From Portulaca oleracea (taxonomy: Eukaryota; Streptophyta; Magnoliopsida; Caryophyllales; Portulacaceae), in contig CM055891.1 of NCBI GenBank assembly GCA_029582165.1, forward strand, positions 32,652,832 to 32,716,831: 64,000 bases of DNA, given 5' to 3'. A program made the position numbers and the translations under genes. Numbering within the stretch: the first letter of the stretch is position 1; every line of letters begins with the position of its first letter. Below, piece by piece: positions 11,213 through 22,849 of this stretch. The notes beneath the pieces are model-generated. The model was not told where the DNA came from. It did not search any database and saw only the letters and a program-made list of their open reading frames with translations.

Positions 11213-11785
11213 TGCCGTTTGGTACGAATATAAGAAAAAAATTTTGTGGAAAATTTTTTTATGAAAAGTTTACAAGGAAAAAAAATTTGGAAAAAGTTTC
11301 ATTTATTGTCTTCTAAGAGAATTTTTTTCTAAATGAAGGTAGAAAATTGTAGGTTATGTGTAAATTTTTTTGCTCAAGATCAACATACAATCAAACATAG
11401 TAAAGTTGGTCAATTTGAAAAATTCAACAATTTCCTCAAATTTTTGACCAACTAAACGTTATATGAAAGGAGAGAAATTTTCCTCAAGTGAAGTGGGAAA
11501 TTGTAGGGTCTTTGTAAAAAAAATTTCTCAAGATCAACATACAATTAAACGTGGGAAAAGTTGATCAACTTGAGAAATTCACCAATTTCCCCAGATTTTC
11601 TGACCAATCAAATGCTCTCTGAAAGGAGAGAAATTTTCCCTAAGTGAAGGTGGGGAATTATAGGTTTTCTGTAAAATTTTTCTCAAGATCAACATTCAAT
11701 TAAACATGAAAAAAATCGATCAGTTTAAGAAATTCACCAATTTCCCCATACTTTTTTTACTAACCAAAAGCTCTCTTAAAGCAAA
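11213..11785. repeat. Three-unit tandem array derived from a MITE
   Basis: Three units of about 155 bp, with junctions near 11312, 11465 and 11621. Each contains GAAAGGAGAGAAATTTTCC-like, GTGAAGGTGGGAAATTGTAG-like, CTCAAGATCAACATACAAT-like and TTCACCAATTTCCCC-like words. Outer ends (GCCGTTTGGTAC, and ACCAAAAGCTCTCT) and each junction (ACCAATCAAATGCTCTCT) carry the inverted CGTTTGGT end of a Tourist-type MITE. Related single copies occur near 52930 and 60345-60540. Confidence 0.75.
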
Positions 11786-12125
11786 GGTAAGATAAAATTA
11801 TGAGTAAGATGAGCAAAACTTGTCACTCTCACTCACTAATAGATACAAGATGATCCACAACTTACATATTCAAATCCAATTCAGCTTGTGAGAACAATCA
11901 TAGGACTGCATGTATAACTATGAACATAACAGAAATGAATTAGGAATTCAAAATTTGTCAATAGTCTGATATACTACTAATACTACTACTACTATTTATG
12001 GTCTCTATTCCTATGGTTTCTCCCTTACTGCAGAACCAAAACATATGCAGTAAGCTGCAGAATAATAAGCAGATGAGAACCCTTGTTTTCTCTACTATGT
12101 AACTAATTACAGAACAAAATCAACC

Positions 12126-13865
12126 CTAATTATCGCCAACTCGATCCGAAAACGCTGCTAAAACCTTCTCCTTGGTGACCCGTTCGTCGGAACCGAGCAC
12201 AGATTTGTTGACAACAAACTTGTGCAACACAGTCTCAGCACACACAGCCAACTTCGAATCGACAACACTGATTCCTGCATCCTCTAACCCCTTGAAAACC
12301 CGAGGCACAGGGGAGCTCACTCTGACAACCACCTCGTCTTGAGCCGCCTCGACTTCCACCTCGGCAGTGGCGGCCGTTGTCGTTGTTGTTGTTGTTGTGT
12401 CTGATGTTGTCGAGATGCCACTGTTGTCGTTGTTGTTGTTGTCCTCCATCTCCTTGAGCTTGTTCTGGAGCTCGAGGATGTAATTGACCGCGTCCTCGAG
12501 CAGGGAAGCCTTATCCATCCTGGATATGTTGGGGACCACCGCCCGGAGCGCGTAGAACCTCTGGTTGAGCTTCAGACGCCGGGCTCTCTCTGCCTCGACG
12601 TGGTTCATGGGCTCTTCTCGCCCGTTTGCAGGCTTTCGACCACGTTTTCTCGGCTTCTTTTTGGCTGATTCTTCTCTGCAAGGAGCCTCGACGTCTGAGT
12701 TTTCGGATTCAGGGTTGCTAGGCTGAGGAATTACTACCACAGACTGCAGGGGGGCAGGGTTTTGGTGGTTGAGTTGAGCAACCTGGGAGTCATTCTGAAC
12801 AACACCATTTACATAGCCTTGATTCTGAACAACACCATTTACATAGCCTTGATTCTGAAGCCTTATGTCCTGTGTCACTGCATGTTTCACACTAGGGTTG
12901 CTCAACCAGTTAGGAAAACAACAACCCTTGTTGTTGCCATAAACATCTGTTTTCTGAACAGCATGTTGCAGATTCTGCCCAAAGATCTTCGGAACACCCA
13001 TCACCATAGCTCGATACGACCCATTTTCATCCCTCGAATTCCCATGAGAAGGTCCTAATTTTGGCCTAAACCCATTTTCATCTCTCGAATTCCCATGAGA
13101 AGGTCCTAATTTCGGCCTAGAAACCGGGGCAGGAGACCGAAATGCGAAGCTCAATGCCTTCAACATGTCCTGATTCTCCCTCAATGCTCTGACTGACCCC
13201 AATTCAACAACACCAAACTCAGTAGGGATCAAAACAACAGTCTGAATCCCAGCAGATTTCGCGATGAAAGACCTAACACAATAATCCATCTTCGACCTCA
13301 ACAAATCCGATATCCAAACCGCCTTCCCCGAGGCAAAACAGCTACCCGGGCCACCCCGGCCCGGGGGGAATGAGAAGTACATTGACACAAGGAAGAACAT
13401 CTCCATATCAGTAACTCTATCCAAACTGCATGCCAAATTTTCATCATCAGACCCTCCAAACAGAGAATTCAGCTTCTGAAGAACCCGCTTTCGGATCATC
13501 TGTTGGGATTCATCCTCAAGTCGGAAATTCAGAAGCCGGGTCGCTTCGGATTCTTCCCCTTCAATTGGTTCTCTGCAGAATCCATCACCCCAGCTTAGAA
13601 CAATCTCCCCTGATTTAGAACTCGAAATTTGCCAGAAAAAACCGTAGTTCCAGCTGAAATTCATGGCGTTTGGCCTCTCAACTAGATCGGAGAGATTGTT
13701 CTGAATGTGTTCGTTGTTTACAACACTTACTAATGAAGTTTCTGCTGTTGATGGGTTAGAAATCAAGTAATCGAAAGCACGAGTGCCGAGGATTGAAGCA
13801 ATCATGGCTTTGTCCTCCTCGTTCCATGCGAGATTTCCTCCCAATCCCAGTTTAGTATTCGTCAT
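12126..13865 (-). CDS. bHLH transcription factor, bHLH13/JAM-like (MYC_N + bHLH)
   Basis: 579 residues, intronless, as is usual for bHLH subgroup IIId. Members (Arabidopsis bHLH3/13/14/17, JAM proteins) act in the nucleus, bind JAZ proteins, and repress jasmonate responses by competing with MYC2 at G-boxes. The N-terminal MYC_N domain (about residues 50-240) shows [40 protein letters not shown] and [33 protein letters not shown] nuclear-localisation stretch precedes the bHLH (about residues 415-470). The basic region [20 protein letters not shown] keeps the His-Glu-Arg E-box contact residues but has A and L where family members usually have Q and E. A poly-Thr linker and an ACT-like C-terminus follow. 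The linker contains two internal duplications: [16 protein letters not shown] (17-residue unit) and [10 protein letters not shown] (10-residue unit). Placement nearest bHLH13 is from memory of family motifs. Confidence 0.9.
   Translation of the reverse strand: MTNTKLGLGGNLAWNEEDKAMIASILGTRAFDYLISNPSTAETSLVSVVNNEHIQNNLSDLVERPNAMNFSWNYGFFWQISSSKSGEIVLSWGDGFCREPIEGEESEATRLLNFRLEDESQQMIRKRVLQKLNSLFGGSDDENLACSLDRVTDMEMFFLVSMYFSFPPGRGGPGSCFASGKAVWISDLLRSKMDYCVRSFIAKSAGIQTVVLIPTEFGVVELGSVRALRENQDMLKALSFAFRSPAPVSRPKLGPSHGNSRDENGFRPKLGPSHGNSRDENGSYRAMVMGVPKIFGQNLQHAVQKTDVYGNNKGCCFPNWLSNPSVKHAVTQDIRLQNQGYVNGVVQNQGYVNGVVQNDSQVAQLNHQNPAPLQSVVVIPQPSNPESENSDVEAPCREESAKKKPRKRGRKPANGREEPMNHVEAERARRLKLNQRFYALRAVVPNISRMDKASLLEDAVNYILELQNKLKEMEDNNNNDNSGISTTSDTTTTTTTTAATAEVEVEAAQDEVVVRVSSPVPRVFKGLEDAGISVVDSKLAVCAETVLHKFVVNKSVLGSDERVTKEKVLAAFSDRVGDN
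12791..13121. repeat. Two in-frame tandem duplications within the bHLH gene
   Basis: A 30-bp unit is repeated at about 12791-12850, and a 51-bp unit at about 13020-13121. Both are multiples of three, nearly identical between copies, and lie in the disordered linker, so they lengthen the protein without breaking it. The high identity suggests recent slippage. Confidence 0.9.
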
Positions 13866-14256
13866 CTAAACGAAGAATTCTTGACAGAAAACAATCTCAA
13901 AAAGTATAAACAATCAAACAAACAAACCCAAATTCAAATCGATCTCCAGAACCCTAAATTAGTCGCATGATTTCAGATCTCGTACATTGAAACGACACAA
14001 ACCCAGAAAAAAGATGAACAACCATGGAACACCCACAACCAAATCAATCAAAAGAATTCCGAAAAGCTGACAGAATAGAGAGTGATACAAACCGCGAAAC
14101 AAATGAAAAGAGGGAAAAACAGAGGAAGAACAACGACAGGTGAATGAAGAAGAAAGAAAGAAATCTGAAATTTTCCCAGAAAACAAAAGAATCAACCCAG
14201 TTGCAGAAACATTGAAGAACACAAACACCCTCCTTTTTCTGGCAAACTGTGATTCA

Positions 14257-14316
14257 GAGAGAGTTTTAGAGAGAGAGAGAGTATTAGAGAGAGAGAGAGA
14301 AAGAGGGAGTATTTAA
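14257..14316 (-). promoter_or_regulatory. GA/CT-rich tract and TATA-like box of the bHLH gene
   Basis: A (GA)n tract (CT on the transcribed strand) at 14257-14307 lies directly beside a TTAAATA box at 14310-14316, about 445 bp upstream of the ATG. This fits a promoter with a CT-rich initiator region and a long 5' UTR. Confidence 0.5.
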
Positions 14317-14689
14317 GGTTGTTTCGTAATTTGTTCTGTCGTCGTAATTGTGATTTCTTTGGTGTGAAATCAGCAACTGCAAATGTGTTAAATCTCGTGA
14401 GATTAGGTACCAGGGTTGAATGTGATCAGGTTGAGGGAGTAACTATGGTTAGAACTGGACTGCTGCATGCCTTATTTTATTTTTGTTCATTTTTCACATT
14501 TCCCTACTTTTTCTTATTTTATTTCTTTTTTTAGGCACCTTGTGTACTTTACCTTGTGTACTTTAGTAGGTTTTTTTTAAAAAAAAAAAATTATTATCCA
14601 GTACACTCATTTCTAACTAGTGTTTATATTTTATGAAATTGCAAATGAGTCCCATTTTTCTTTTTGATATGTTGTAAATGTATTGTTTA

Positions 14690-14875
14690 GGCATGGATGA
14701 CGGTGGGGCCTAGATTTAACAAAATTTGATCGGACCCGACCCATTTAGATGGGTCTAAGTCCAAAAATTTTGAACTCATTGGATTTAGGTCGGGTTTGGG
14801 TTTACTAAAAATTTGGCAGGTCCGTGTTCAGGCCTAGCCATTGACCTAGGGACCTGCCAAATTATATATATTAGA
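14690..14875. repeat. GACCCGACCC/GGGTCGGGT dispersed repeat
   Basis: A palindromic block with GATCGGACCCGACCCATT, GGTCGGGTTTGGGTTTAC and two AATTTGGCAGGTCC/GGACCTGCCAAATT ends. Non-coding. Confidence 0.65.
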
Positions 14876-15164
14876 TGATGAAAGCCCTCGTATAATTGCA
14901 TTTTTAGAGTTGTGTGATGTGATCATGAAATTTGTGTTTTTTTTTGTATTTTAAGTTGTGTAGTTGTATCTTAAAGTTGATGTCTTGATGACTTTTGTAA
15001 TGCTTTTACGTTGGATTTCACCTGTAGCCTCGTATTGAACAAGATGTTTTTATTGTATTGAAAATATGTGTATTTAAACATAATAGTTATTATTATACAA
15101 GTGTGCATGTATAAAATTAACCCAAAAAATGTATAAAGCTAGCAAAAAATACATTAGAGTATTG

Positions 15165-15312
15165 GACCAATTAAGGACATGTTGTGGACCCGTGGACTTG
15201 ATGGGTATGAGTCCGGATATTTGAGACTCACCGGGTCCTTGGTCGGGTCTGCGTCCCAAAAAGATTGGCGGGTCTGGTTCGGGTCCATCCGGACCCGACC
15301 CATACCCAATCC
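15165..15312. repeat. GACCCGACCC/GGGTCGGGT dispersed repeat
   Basis: Contains GGACCCGTGGACTTGATGGG, CCGGGTCCTTGGTCGGGTC and GGACCCGACCCATACCC. Same family as 14690-14875, but the ends are not clear. Confidence 0.6.
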
Positions 15313-15370
15313 GTTGTTATCCCTATGTATAGGTGAGTAAGGCATCGATGAAGCATGAAGGGGAGTTTTT

Positions 15371-15769
15371 GCGCAATGGTTGAGTTGTGAATCTTGTGAT
15401 CGTGTCATCATGAGGGCATGGGTGCAACTTCGAATCCTAGAAGCAGCCTCTTGCAGAGTTGCAAGGCAAAATTTGCCTAATTACATTTTTATGGTGGGAC
15501 CCTCCTTAAACCCCTACTTACGGGGACGCTTTGTGCACAAGGTTGTAAGGTTTGCCTACATTACACTTTTTTTTAGATAAGTACGAGCCATGACCCACTT
15601 TATTGCCTCAATAAAGCCCATCCAGGCTAACGACCTTAGTAAGGGAACAGAAATAAACAAAGCCCATAAGGAGGGCCAAAAAACACCTACATTACACTTT
15701 TACGGTGGAACCCTCCTCAGCAGACTCCCTCTTACGAGACGCTTTATGGATCGGGTTGAGTTTTAAGTG
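15371..15769 (+). mobile_element. Au-like tRNA-derived SINE with duplicated body, interrupted by a LINE tail
   Basis: A tRNA-like head with box A (GCGCAATGGTTGAGTTGTG, 15371) and box B (CAACTTCGAATCCTAG, about 15425) is followed by a body reading GCAAGGCAAAATTTGCC, ATGGTGGGACCCTCC, CTTACGGGGACGCTTTGTGC. The body then repeats (TAAGGTTTGCCTACATTAC, ACGGTGGAACCCTCC, CTTACGAGACGCTTTATGG), so this SINE is dimeric in its 3' part. The second body unit is split at 15571 by a LINE-like insertion with a 16-bp target duplication. Similarity to the Au SINE family is recalled, not searched. Confidence 0.75.
15571..15685 (-). mobile_element. 5'-truncated LINE 3' end nested in the SINE
   Basis: 115 bp flanked by a perfect 16-bp duplication CCTACATTACACTTTT (15555-15570 and 15686-15701). 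A T-run at the left end is the poly(A) of a minus-strand insert. Read on the minus strand it contains TTAGCCTGGATGGGCTTTAT and AGGCAATAAAGTGGGTCATG, resembling plant L1 3' ends with an AATAAA signal. Confidence 0.8.
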
Positions 15770-16237
15770 AGTAAGGTATTGAGTTTGATAATGTCACATA
15801 TTAGAGTGAGTGATATAGATGAATGTGAAATGATATATAGTAAAGTGAACTAACTTGTAAGGTCTTTTTTTTTTTTTTTGTGGTTGGTTAAATTTATTTG
15901 CACATATAATATTTTATTCATACTTTCATCAATTTTATCTCATTACTAGCTTGTTCACACTCTATTCACCTTATTTATAATATGTGTTTAAAATTCAAAC
16001 ATTTAATAAGTGATGTGATTGATTTGACTTGTTTTACTTATAATATTTTATTAAAAATTATAAATATTTTTCTTTCTTTATCCACACTTTCGTAACTTAT
16101 TCGCGCAACCACATACTTAACTAATTACAGAAAAAACAGGGCCTAATTTGCAATCTAATTACCTTGACAAAAAAATATAATTAACTGATTTTAGTGATTA
16201 GATGTACTAGCTAATACACCATACAACAGTCATTCAT

Positions 16238-16520
16238 AGTGCTGATAAAATTATGTCCGATCCTGGTATTCAAACTTAATCGATTTGGGGAAAAAAATCC
16301 TGGTAGCTTATTTTGATATTGATAGAATTAACTAAATATTCGAACATAATATTTTTTGTTTTTTCCATTGATATCCAACTCCAACTCGAATTTGACTTGT
16401 ATTTAATTCCGTCTAAATTGTCAGTGCTGAAAAAACCAGATCTAATCATTAAGTTCTGATTCAAAATTTAACACTGACCAAATTTGACCGATTTGAATTT
16501 ACAACAAATTTGCCAGCACT
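16238..16520. mobile_element. MITE with AGTGCTGRYAAA terminal inverted repeats
   Basis: Left end AGTGCTGATAAAATT (16238-16252) pairs with right end AATTTGCCAGCACT (16507-16520). The interior has the GATATT/CAATATCA and TCCGATC/GATCGGA words shared with 49021-49300. Confidence 0.75.
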
Positions 16521-16935
16521 GCTCATTCATCTTCAAGCTTAGTCATTAATTTACAAGTTTGAAGGGGAAGGAGTGGAAGGTAGATCCTTTGCAATCTTTC
16601 TAATGATGAGAATTTCATATTGTAATTCTTTTTTGATAAATCATATTGTAACTTATTGTAATTTGTGAGTAATTAACGATAAAAATTTAGTCAATGTGTC
16701 AATTAATATGAAATGGAAGGAGCAATGGGTTGAGGTGGAAAGTGAAGGTGGCGGTTAATTGTGGTCCATGTGGATAGACGTCAAGCAAGGACGAGTTCAA
16801 ATTTGGTTGGATGAGTAAACGACTATGGGTAAACGACTAAATCGGCCGTAACGTAATTAATTCAATCGAAAAAAAAAACGTAATTAATTCAATGGTCCAC
16901 ACGCTTCTCGTGATTCAATTGGGTTTGATACATCG

Positions 16936-17151
16936 TACTACTTTGTCTCAAAATGTTTGTCCATCGATTAAATTTTGACTATTAATTATTCATAAATTAA
17001 AATGAATTAAAATATGAAATTACTATCATTAGAAAGATAATCTGCTAAAGATTACAATGACGGTAATTTTATATTGTAACTCATTATAATTTGTGAGTAA
17101 TCAACGGTAAAAATTTAGTCAACAGACAAACATTTTGGGACGGAGGTAGTA
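16936..17151. mobile_element. Stowaway-like MITE
   Basis: Left TACTACTTTGTCTCAAAATG and right CATTTTGGGACGGAGGTAGT are inverted repeats, continuing as TTTGTCC/GGACAAAC-like arms. Internal palindrome ATTAATTATTCATAAATTA against TAATTTGTGAGTAATCAAC. 216 bp, flanked by TA-rich DNA. Confidence 0.85.
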
Positions 17152-18154
17152 CATACAACTCGATCTCCTCCTTTTTTTTCATCGAAGGTTGAGATTTTAC
17201 CATCAAATAAATGGACGGTTTATATTCTTCATCGAAGGAGATTTATGCTTAAAGGAGGGAAAGCATACGGGTAAGCTCATTCTACACTTTATAAAATAAA
17301 GATTTCCCTTTCTTTTTTATTTATGAAAATTCTACTATAATTCAATTATTTCCAATTATATTTATTCAAAGGTTTTTATTATCAATTTGGTTAAGATAAA
17401 TCTCATTTTTTCAAAATTTATATGCCGATAGATATGATTAACTATTACACCTAATTAATTTGATCAAAATATATTGGATTCAATCTTTTACGGTAGAATC
17501 AACAAGTGTTATACTTATTTACTATAATATTTGAAAAAGTTCCGATTATGAAAAAGTTTCCTTAAAAATTCTAAATTTTGTAAAAGAAATTGTATCTCAA
17601 TATATATCTTTACTTGATGCAACAAGTCATCACTTTGAGCAATATGTATTAATTTTATCTTTTTAAAGGTTAAATATATTTTTCAAATACCATAATTAAA
17701 AAAAATCAACTAGGATAATTCCCTTTTATTATTACATACATAATTCAAGTGTTCTTTGTTAGTTATCAAATATATATATTTTTTTAGTATTTCAGTGTTT
17801 ATCAATTCCTTTTTACAATTTACTTATTTCTTTTTACAATTTTAATGTTCCCTAATAAATGAAATTTTAATTTACAGTATTTTAAAGATATTTTCAATGA
17901 TATTCTATAGGTATTTGTAAATTTTGCATTCCATCATCAATAAATATTCTTTAATTTTCCTAAAATGAACGGATGTTGTACATATATATTATTGTGAGAC
18001 GTATAATTCCTTCGTTTCATATTATTATTGGTTAGGATATGTACATATATTCAGTGTTACCTTGATTGTTAATATTTTTGGATTCCATTATTCTAATATA
18101 CTGTACTCCAAATGTCACTGTGAAATATGGTCAGCCAAAGCTTCAAAAATAAAA
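17152..18154. other. Intergenic, AT-rich
   Basis: No gene seen. The 17425-17600 stretch (GATAGATATGATTAACTATT, AAATTGTATCTCAATATAT) resembles 6375-6535, so it is an old dispersed repeat. Confidence 0.5.
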
Positions 18155-18362
18155 ATATATAGGGATTATTGCACTTCATAAACCCTAAAAGGCGTGAGCA
18201 GCCCATGAAACCATACGACGACGTTTTGTTTTTGACGAACGAGCAAAACGTGATCCCATTCATTCTGTCATTTCTGTACTTGGTTGATGTCTGGAGGCTA
18301 CGTGAGATGACGTCATCATCAGGGCCATGCGGAATGTGCGCCACGTGTTTAGATATTTTCAT
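18155..18362 (-). promoter_or_regulatory. Orphan promoter-like module
   Basis: An island of higher GC content in AT-rich DNA. It contains a G-box (GCCACGTG, 18340-18347), a perfect TGACGTCA bZIP palindrome (about 18308-18315), a telobox-like AAACCCTAAAA (18180), and on the minus strand a TATATATTTTTA box near 18151-18162. The order G-box, TGACGTCA, telobox, TATA points to minus-strand transcription starting near 18120, but no protein-coding exon follows. It could be a decayed promoter or drive a non-coding RNA. Confidence 0.35.
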
Positions 18363-19124
18363 ACTTTAAAATGTTTATCATCACTGTTTCATATTTTGCT
18401 GGTTTTGAGTAGTATGGTGTTTAACATTTGTATAAATATCAGCGTTTAATGAATTAATATTTTTTAATATTTTGAGTTGGATTAGTGTTTGAAGTTAGCA
18501 TTTTATGAAACATTGATAAAGTTAATGTTTGATATTTGGAGTAGTGTTCCATATTTTATGGTAAAAACATTCTTTTTGAAAGTTTTATCATTAGAATAAT
18601 TCATGTACTTTTATGTCAATCACATCAATCCCTAATTCAACTGTTGAATTTATTGGACATAATTCTCATTTAATCAACCATTCACTATCCACTATTGATA
18701 CCAATATCCACCGCCTAAATTATCATCCGCTGCCTAAAAAATTTGTTGCGTTAGTGGCCCAAATTCTCTTGACTTATTATTTGACAAATTTCCTAAACCT
18801 GTTTAAATTCCAATGTACTGGTTATTATTAGAAAATTATTTCTTTCTTAATTGTATTTTGGCTAATTTCTAATTGTAACAACATTGTTAAACCTAATTTT
18901 ATTTGGAGTAAAAGTCAAGACAGATCTACAAAATATTTACCCATATGAATAAAGATCGTTTTTTACCTTATGATATGTGAAAAATGTGAGTGTTGAAGTA
19001 CAATGTTATTTCCACACCTTCTATACCTTCTATACTTATCCCTTAGTTGCGAAATTATATGAGAATTTATAGTATACCTCTTATGATATCTTATTTTTAC
19101 TAGCAGGTATTGGTTGTCGTTAGA

Positions 19125-19282
19125 CCAGTCAATACGGGCGGACGGGTGGGTTACGGGTCGGTCATATATCGGGTTCGGGTAAATACGGGTCGAGTGTATT
19201 TCGGATTCGGGTAAATACGGGTCGGGTGTATTCCGGTTTCGGACGGTTTGGGTCGGGTTTACGGGTCATGACCGCCCTTTTC
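19125..19282. repeat. GGGTCGGG dispersed repeat
   Basis: A dense run of ACGGGTCGG, TTCGGGTAAATACGGGTCG (twice) and GGTTTGGGTCGGGTTTACGG, bounded by TACGGGCGGACGGG and ATGACCGCCC. Confidence 0.7.
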
Positions 19283-19819
19283 CTCAGTCACTTACAAATA
19301 ATAAAATTGATTATAATTAGTCAAAAACACCTGTGTAATGTACCATTCCCTTCCAAGTTCGACCACCACGATATGTCATAGTTGTATAGACATATTACTA
19401 TACACTTAAGGGACAAAATTTGGCAATCTTCAAGTCTACAAGTATTATGCGGTTTACGTCAACAATCCACGAATAACAGTACTTATGAAATATATAGGGT
19501 TTTGTCATGCTAATAGACTGAACTTTTAGGGTATTGGACAATGTTGTACTGAACTTTGACCTTGGACAATAATACACTATTTTATTGAAAGATATGAGAG
19601 AGACAAGACTGCAGGAGTTTGAGGGGTCACTGAAAGAGTGAGTGAGTGACAGTGTTAGGGTTTTGTTTTGGTCATTTATTATTTGATTTGTATGTTTCTC
19701 TCTACGCATAGCTTTCCAAAGTCACCCAATATTTTACTTTTGGGCCTTAATTTTCATGAAATGGACCCATTTTTTTGCACAAGGCCAAAGTAGACAAAAC
19801 ACTTAAAATTAAAGTGTCT

Positions 19820-19977
19820 GACCCAACGGGTCGACCCAAACCCGACCCGACCTGACCCGCTTTTTACCGGGTTCTTTGGGTTGGGTCATTTTCGGGTCCT
19901 GGGTCAGAATTCGTGTTCAAAACCCATTTTTTACGGGTCGAGTTTCAGGGTCGGGTCGAGAATTGCCAGGTCTAGTT
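19820..19977. repeat. GACCCGACC/GGGTCGGG palindromic repeat
   Basis: Left arm GGGTCGACCCAAACCCGACC and right arm CGGGTCGAGTTTCAGGGTCG, ending GAATTGCCAGGTCTAG. The GCCAGGTCTA end recurs in the copies near 14870, 37588 and 55696. Confidence 0.7.
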
Positions 19978-20097
19978 GTTGTCTTTGATTATACAATTTA
20001 CGTTTTGTTTCGGCTCTAAATATTGGATCATGCATCTCAAATCTCAGTGGTAGGCCTTGTATGGTATTCCAGCCCACAGATCAATGTAAAGGCCTAG

Positions 20098-20195
20098 AAG
20101 CATTTTTTAACTTAGGTGGAATTTTCTGGCCCATAATAAACCTGATTTTTCTGGCCCATAATAAACCAAAATTTTCTGGCCCAACCTCCTTTTCT
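20098..20195. repeat. Short tandem unit ATTTTCTGGCCCATAATAAACC
   Basis: Three consecutive copies of a 22-24 bp unit (the last truncated to ATTTTCTGGCCCAACC). No gene in the surrounding 20000-21700 AT-rich stretch. Confidence 0.7.
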
Positions 20196-21739
20196 AAGCA
20201 ATTTACATCACGTTCTATCCGTGATTTGTCAATAGTAACCCATGAAAAAAGAATACACTGTCTTCAATCTTCAAAATCTGTCCCTATAAATAATCTGCAG
20301 CCAATATTTTGAAAAATTTGTTATTAAAGTTTGGGATAATATACATGTTTTGAATCAAGATGGTTGTAATCGTCTTGAATTGTTTATAATTTATCATTTT
20401 AAACAATATTTTCTATAGCAATTGGATATATTTATCAATTATAACAGTATAACATTTATCGATTAACTATATTGACAAATATAAATGATAGTCAAATCAT
20501 ATATCAACAAGAATAGAGAATGCACATTATATGCATAGTTCTTTATTCATAAAAAGGTACAAATGAGAAATTATTTTTATATAGTTTTTGAGTTGGTAAT
20601 AATTAACCTTCAATGTAAAACATATATTTATAATGATTTCAATATATTTATATACATATATTTTTAGAGTAATTTAAATAAAATTCAAGATGGTTAATGC
20701 ATCTTGATTCAAGACTCTTTATCACTTTCGGTTTAGTTTTAAAATATTGACATTTAATTAGATCAATTAACTACAAACTTAAAACAACAATGATCGGAAA
20801 ATTTACATATACCCCCTTCAAGTTTATGATATTCATCAATTTAACCTTGCCATTTTTGAGTTAATATTTATCCACCCTAAGCTTTTCAACCAATTTCATT
20901 TAGCTACTTCCGTAAGTTTGACAACTTTTTTAGTGAATGTGTGATGAAATTTAGTTGCTAAAATTATCGTAATTTAAACAAACATATTCAATCACATATC
21001 ACACATTTACTAGAAATTTACTAGAAAAATTTCTAAATTCAACGGAAAAGTAGCTAAATGAAATCTATTCATAAGTTTAGGATATATAATTGACACTTAA
21101 ACTAACTTTTTTGTTTTAAAATAATTGTCCTTTTCCATTTCCCAATACATAATTTAATTATTTTAACTTCCATAATTATGTTAACTTTTTACTTTTTCAA
21201 TCAATAAAAACTACTTTTACTCACATGCTCTCACTACCTACACTTTGGTATCCGAAAAATACCTTGAAAAATAGTGTTATTTAATTATGTGGGTAGTTTT
21301 TTTAGTTAAATCTTGATATGTGAGAATTTTTGAAATGTGACAATTAATATGGAATGGAGGGAGTAAAATCCTAGGTCAATTCTGGCCACTAAAAACCCAA
21401 AATTCTCTACCCTTAATTATGTTGTCTCACTCATGATTACAGCCTATCTCATATTTTAACCAATGTTAATTCAATCGAATTAAACTTGATTTGGACCCGA
21501 AGATTTGGATTGGTTGGTTTAAATTATAACCCTAGCTAGCTTGAGGCCTAGGGCAAATGATATGTTATATCGATTGTGATATGATATGGTGACAGTGTGA
21601 CACAAATAAATGTCATCTTAATTCGATCAATTTATTGTTTGCTAATTTGAGCCAATAATCACTGGGATTGGTACTTGTAGCTGTTTGCTATAGCTTTATG
21701 CAGCACTTACTGTATGCACGGGACTTTGGAATACATTTC

Positions 21740-21907
21740 TACCTGTTCTTTTACGCATATGTTATCAGTTATGCAGTAGGTGAGAGATAATGTAAAAAGT
21801 AGAGGAGAGAGAAAGTGAGGAAAAAGTAATAATTTAGGTAAACGGTGGACGCAGAAATCGCAGAGGTTACAGACCGCAGCCATTAACCGCATGAAAAGAA
21901 CAGGGCC
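21740..21907. mobile_element. Tourist-like MITE, truncated copy (GTTCTTTTATGCGG family)
   Basis: Left TACCTGTTCTTTTACGCAT and right CCGCATGAAAAGAACAGGGCC, flanked by TTC on both sides. Interior GGTGAGAGATAATGTAAAAAG and AGAGGAGAGAG match the family. Confidence 0.75.
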
Positions 21908-22511
21908 TTCGTTTTCTTGATGTTTAGTCACTTAGCTGGCCTGAAAATTATATATGCATGTCACCCCCATGGATATATATATGTCATCATCAACTTTATA
22001 GTAAATAATTTTTTCAATCACTAAACAACAAACCAATGAAAACATGCAAGGAAAAACACTCGTGTTTGTATATATGGATTTTATATCAACTAATTATAAC
22101 CTGCAGGGTAAAAGTTGAACAATAATATATTGTTTGGCCATATGGTATGGAGCTACCCAACAAATGAAAGATGGAAAAAGGGATGTTTATTGGGTCAAAT
22201 CCGGACCAGATAATACCATACCGGTATTACCGTATTAAAGCTACTCCCTCTGTTCCATATTAATTGTCATATTTGAAAATTGTGTAGTTAAATTTCAAAA
22301 ATTTTGACCATAAGTTTCTCATCATATACAATGAGTTGCTATATAAAATTACTATAATTAGATTTGTAACGGAAAATACTATTATAAAAGTATAATATCG
22401 CAATTATTAATAATATATTATGTATAAAATTATCAATCAAAGAGTGACACTGAAGACAGTGAAAGTCAAAATTATGTAAGTAATGATACTCGACCTTGTT
22501 ATTTGGATTGA

Positions 22512-22676
22512 TTAAAATCATGTTTGGATGAATTGGATTTGATTGAATTGGATTGGATAAGTTATAATATTTTTTTGGAGAATTGTGTTTTTAGAAAGTA
22601 TGTTTTTTTAGGAAATTGTGTAAGGATTGAATTGGATTGAATTGGATTGGTTAAAGATACCAATCCAAAGAACATG
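22512..22676. mobile_element. MITE with ATGTTCTTTGGAT-type ends
   Basis: Right end CCAATCCAAAGAACATGGCC pairs with a decayed left ATCATGTTTGGATGAATTGG. The interior TTTTTTTGGAGAATTGTGTT is shared with 48762-48928. Confidence 0.6.
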
Positions 22677-22849
22677 GCCTCATATAAGCCATACATTACA
22701 ATGTGAATAAGGGGCTTTTAGATTGTACATCCGCGGGAGTACAAAACACTCCCCAACTCCCGCTATGCCAACTCACCCGCATGTTATTTCCAGGCCCAGC
22801 CCAGACAATTAGTCAGATAAACAACACGCAGATTAAAATCATAAGGCTT

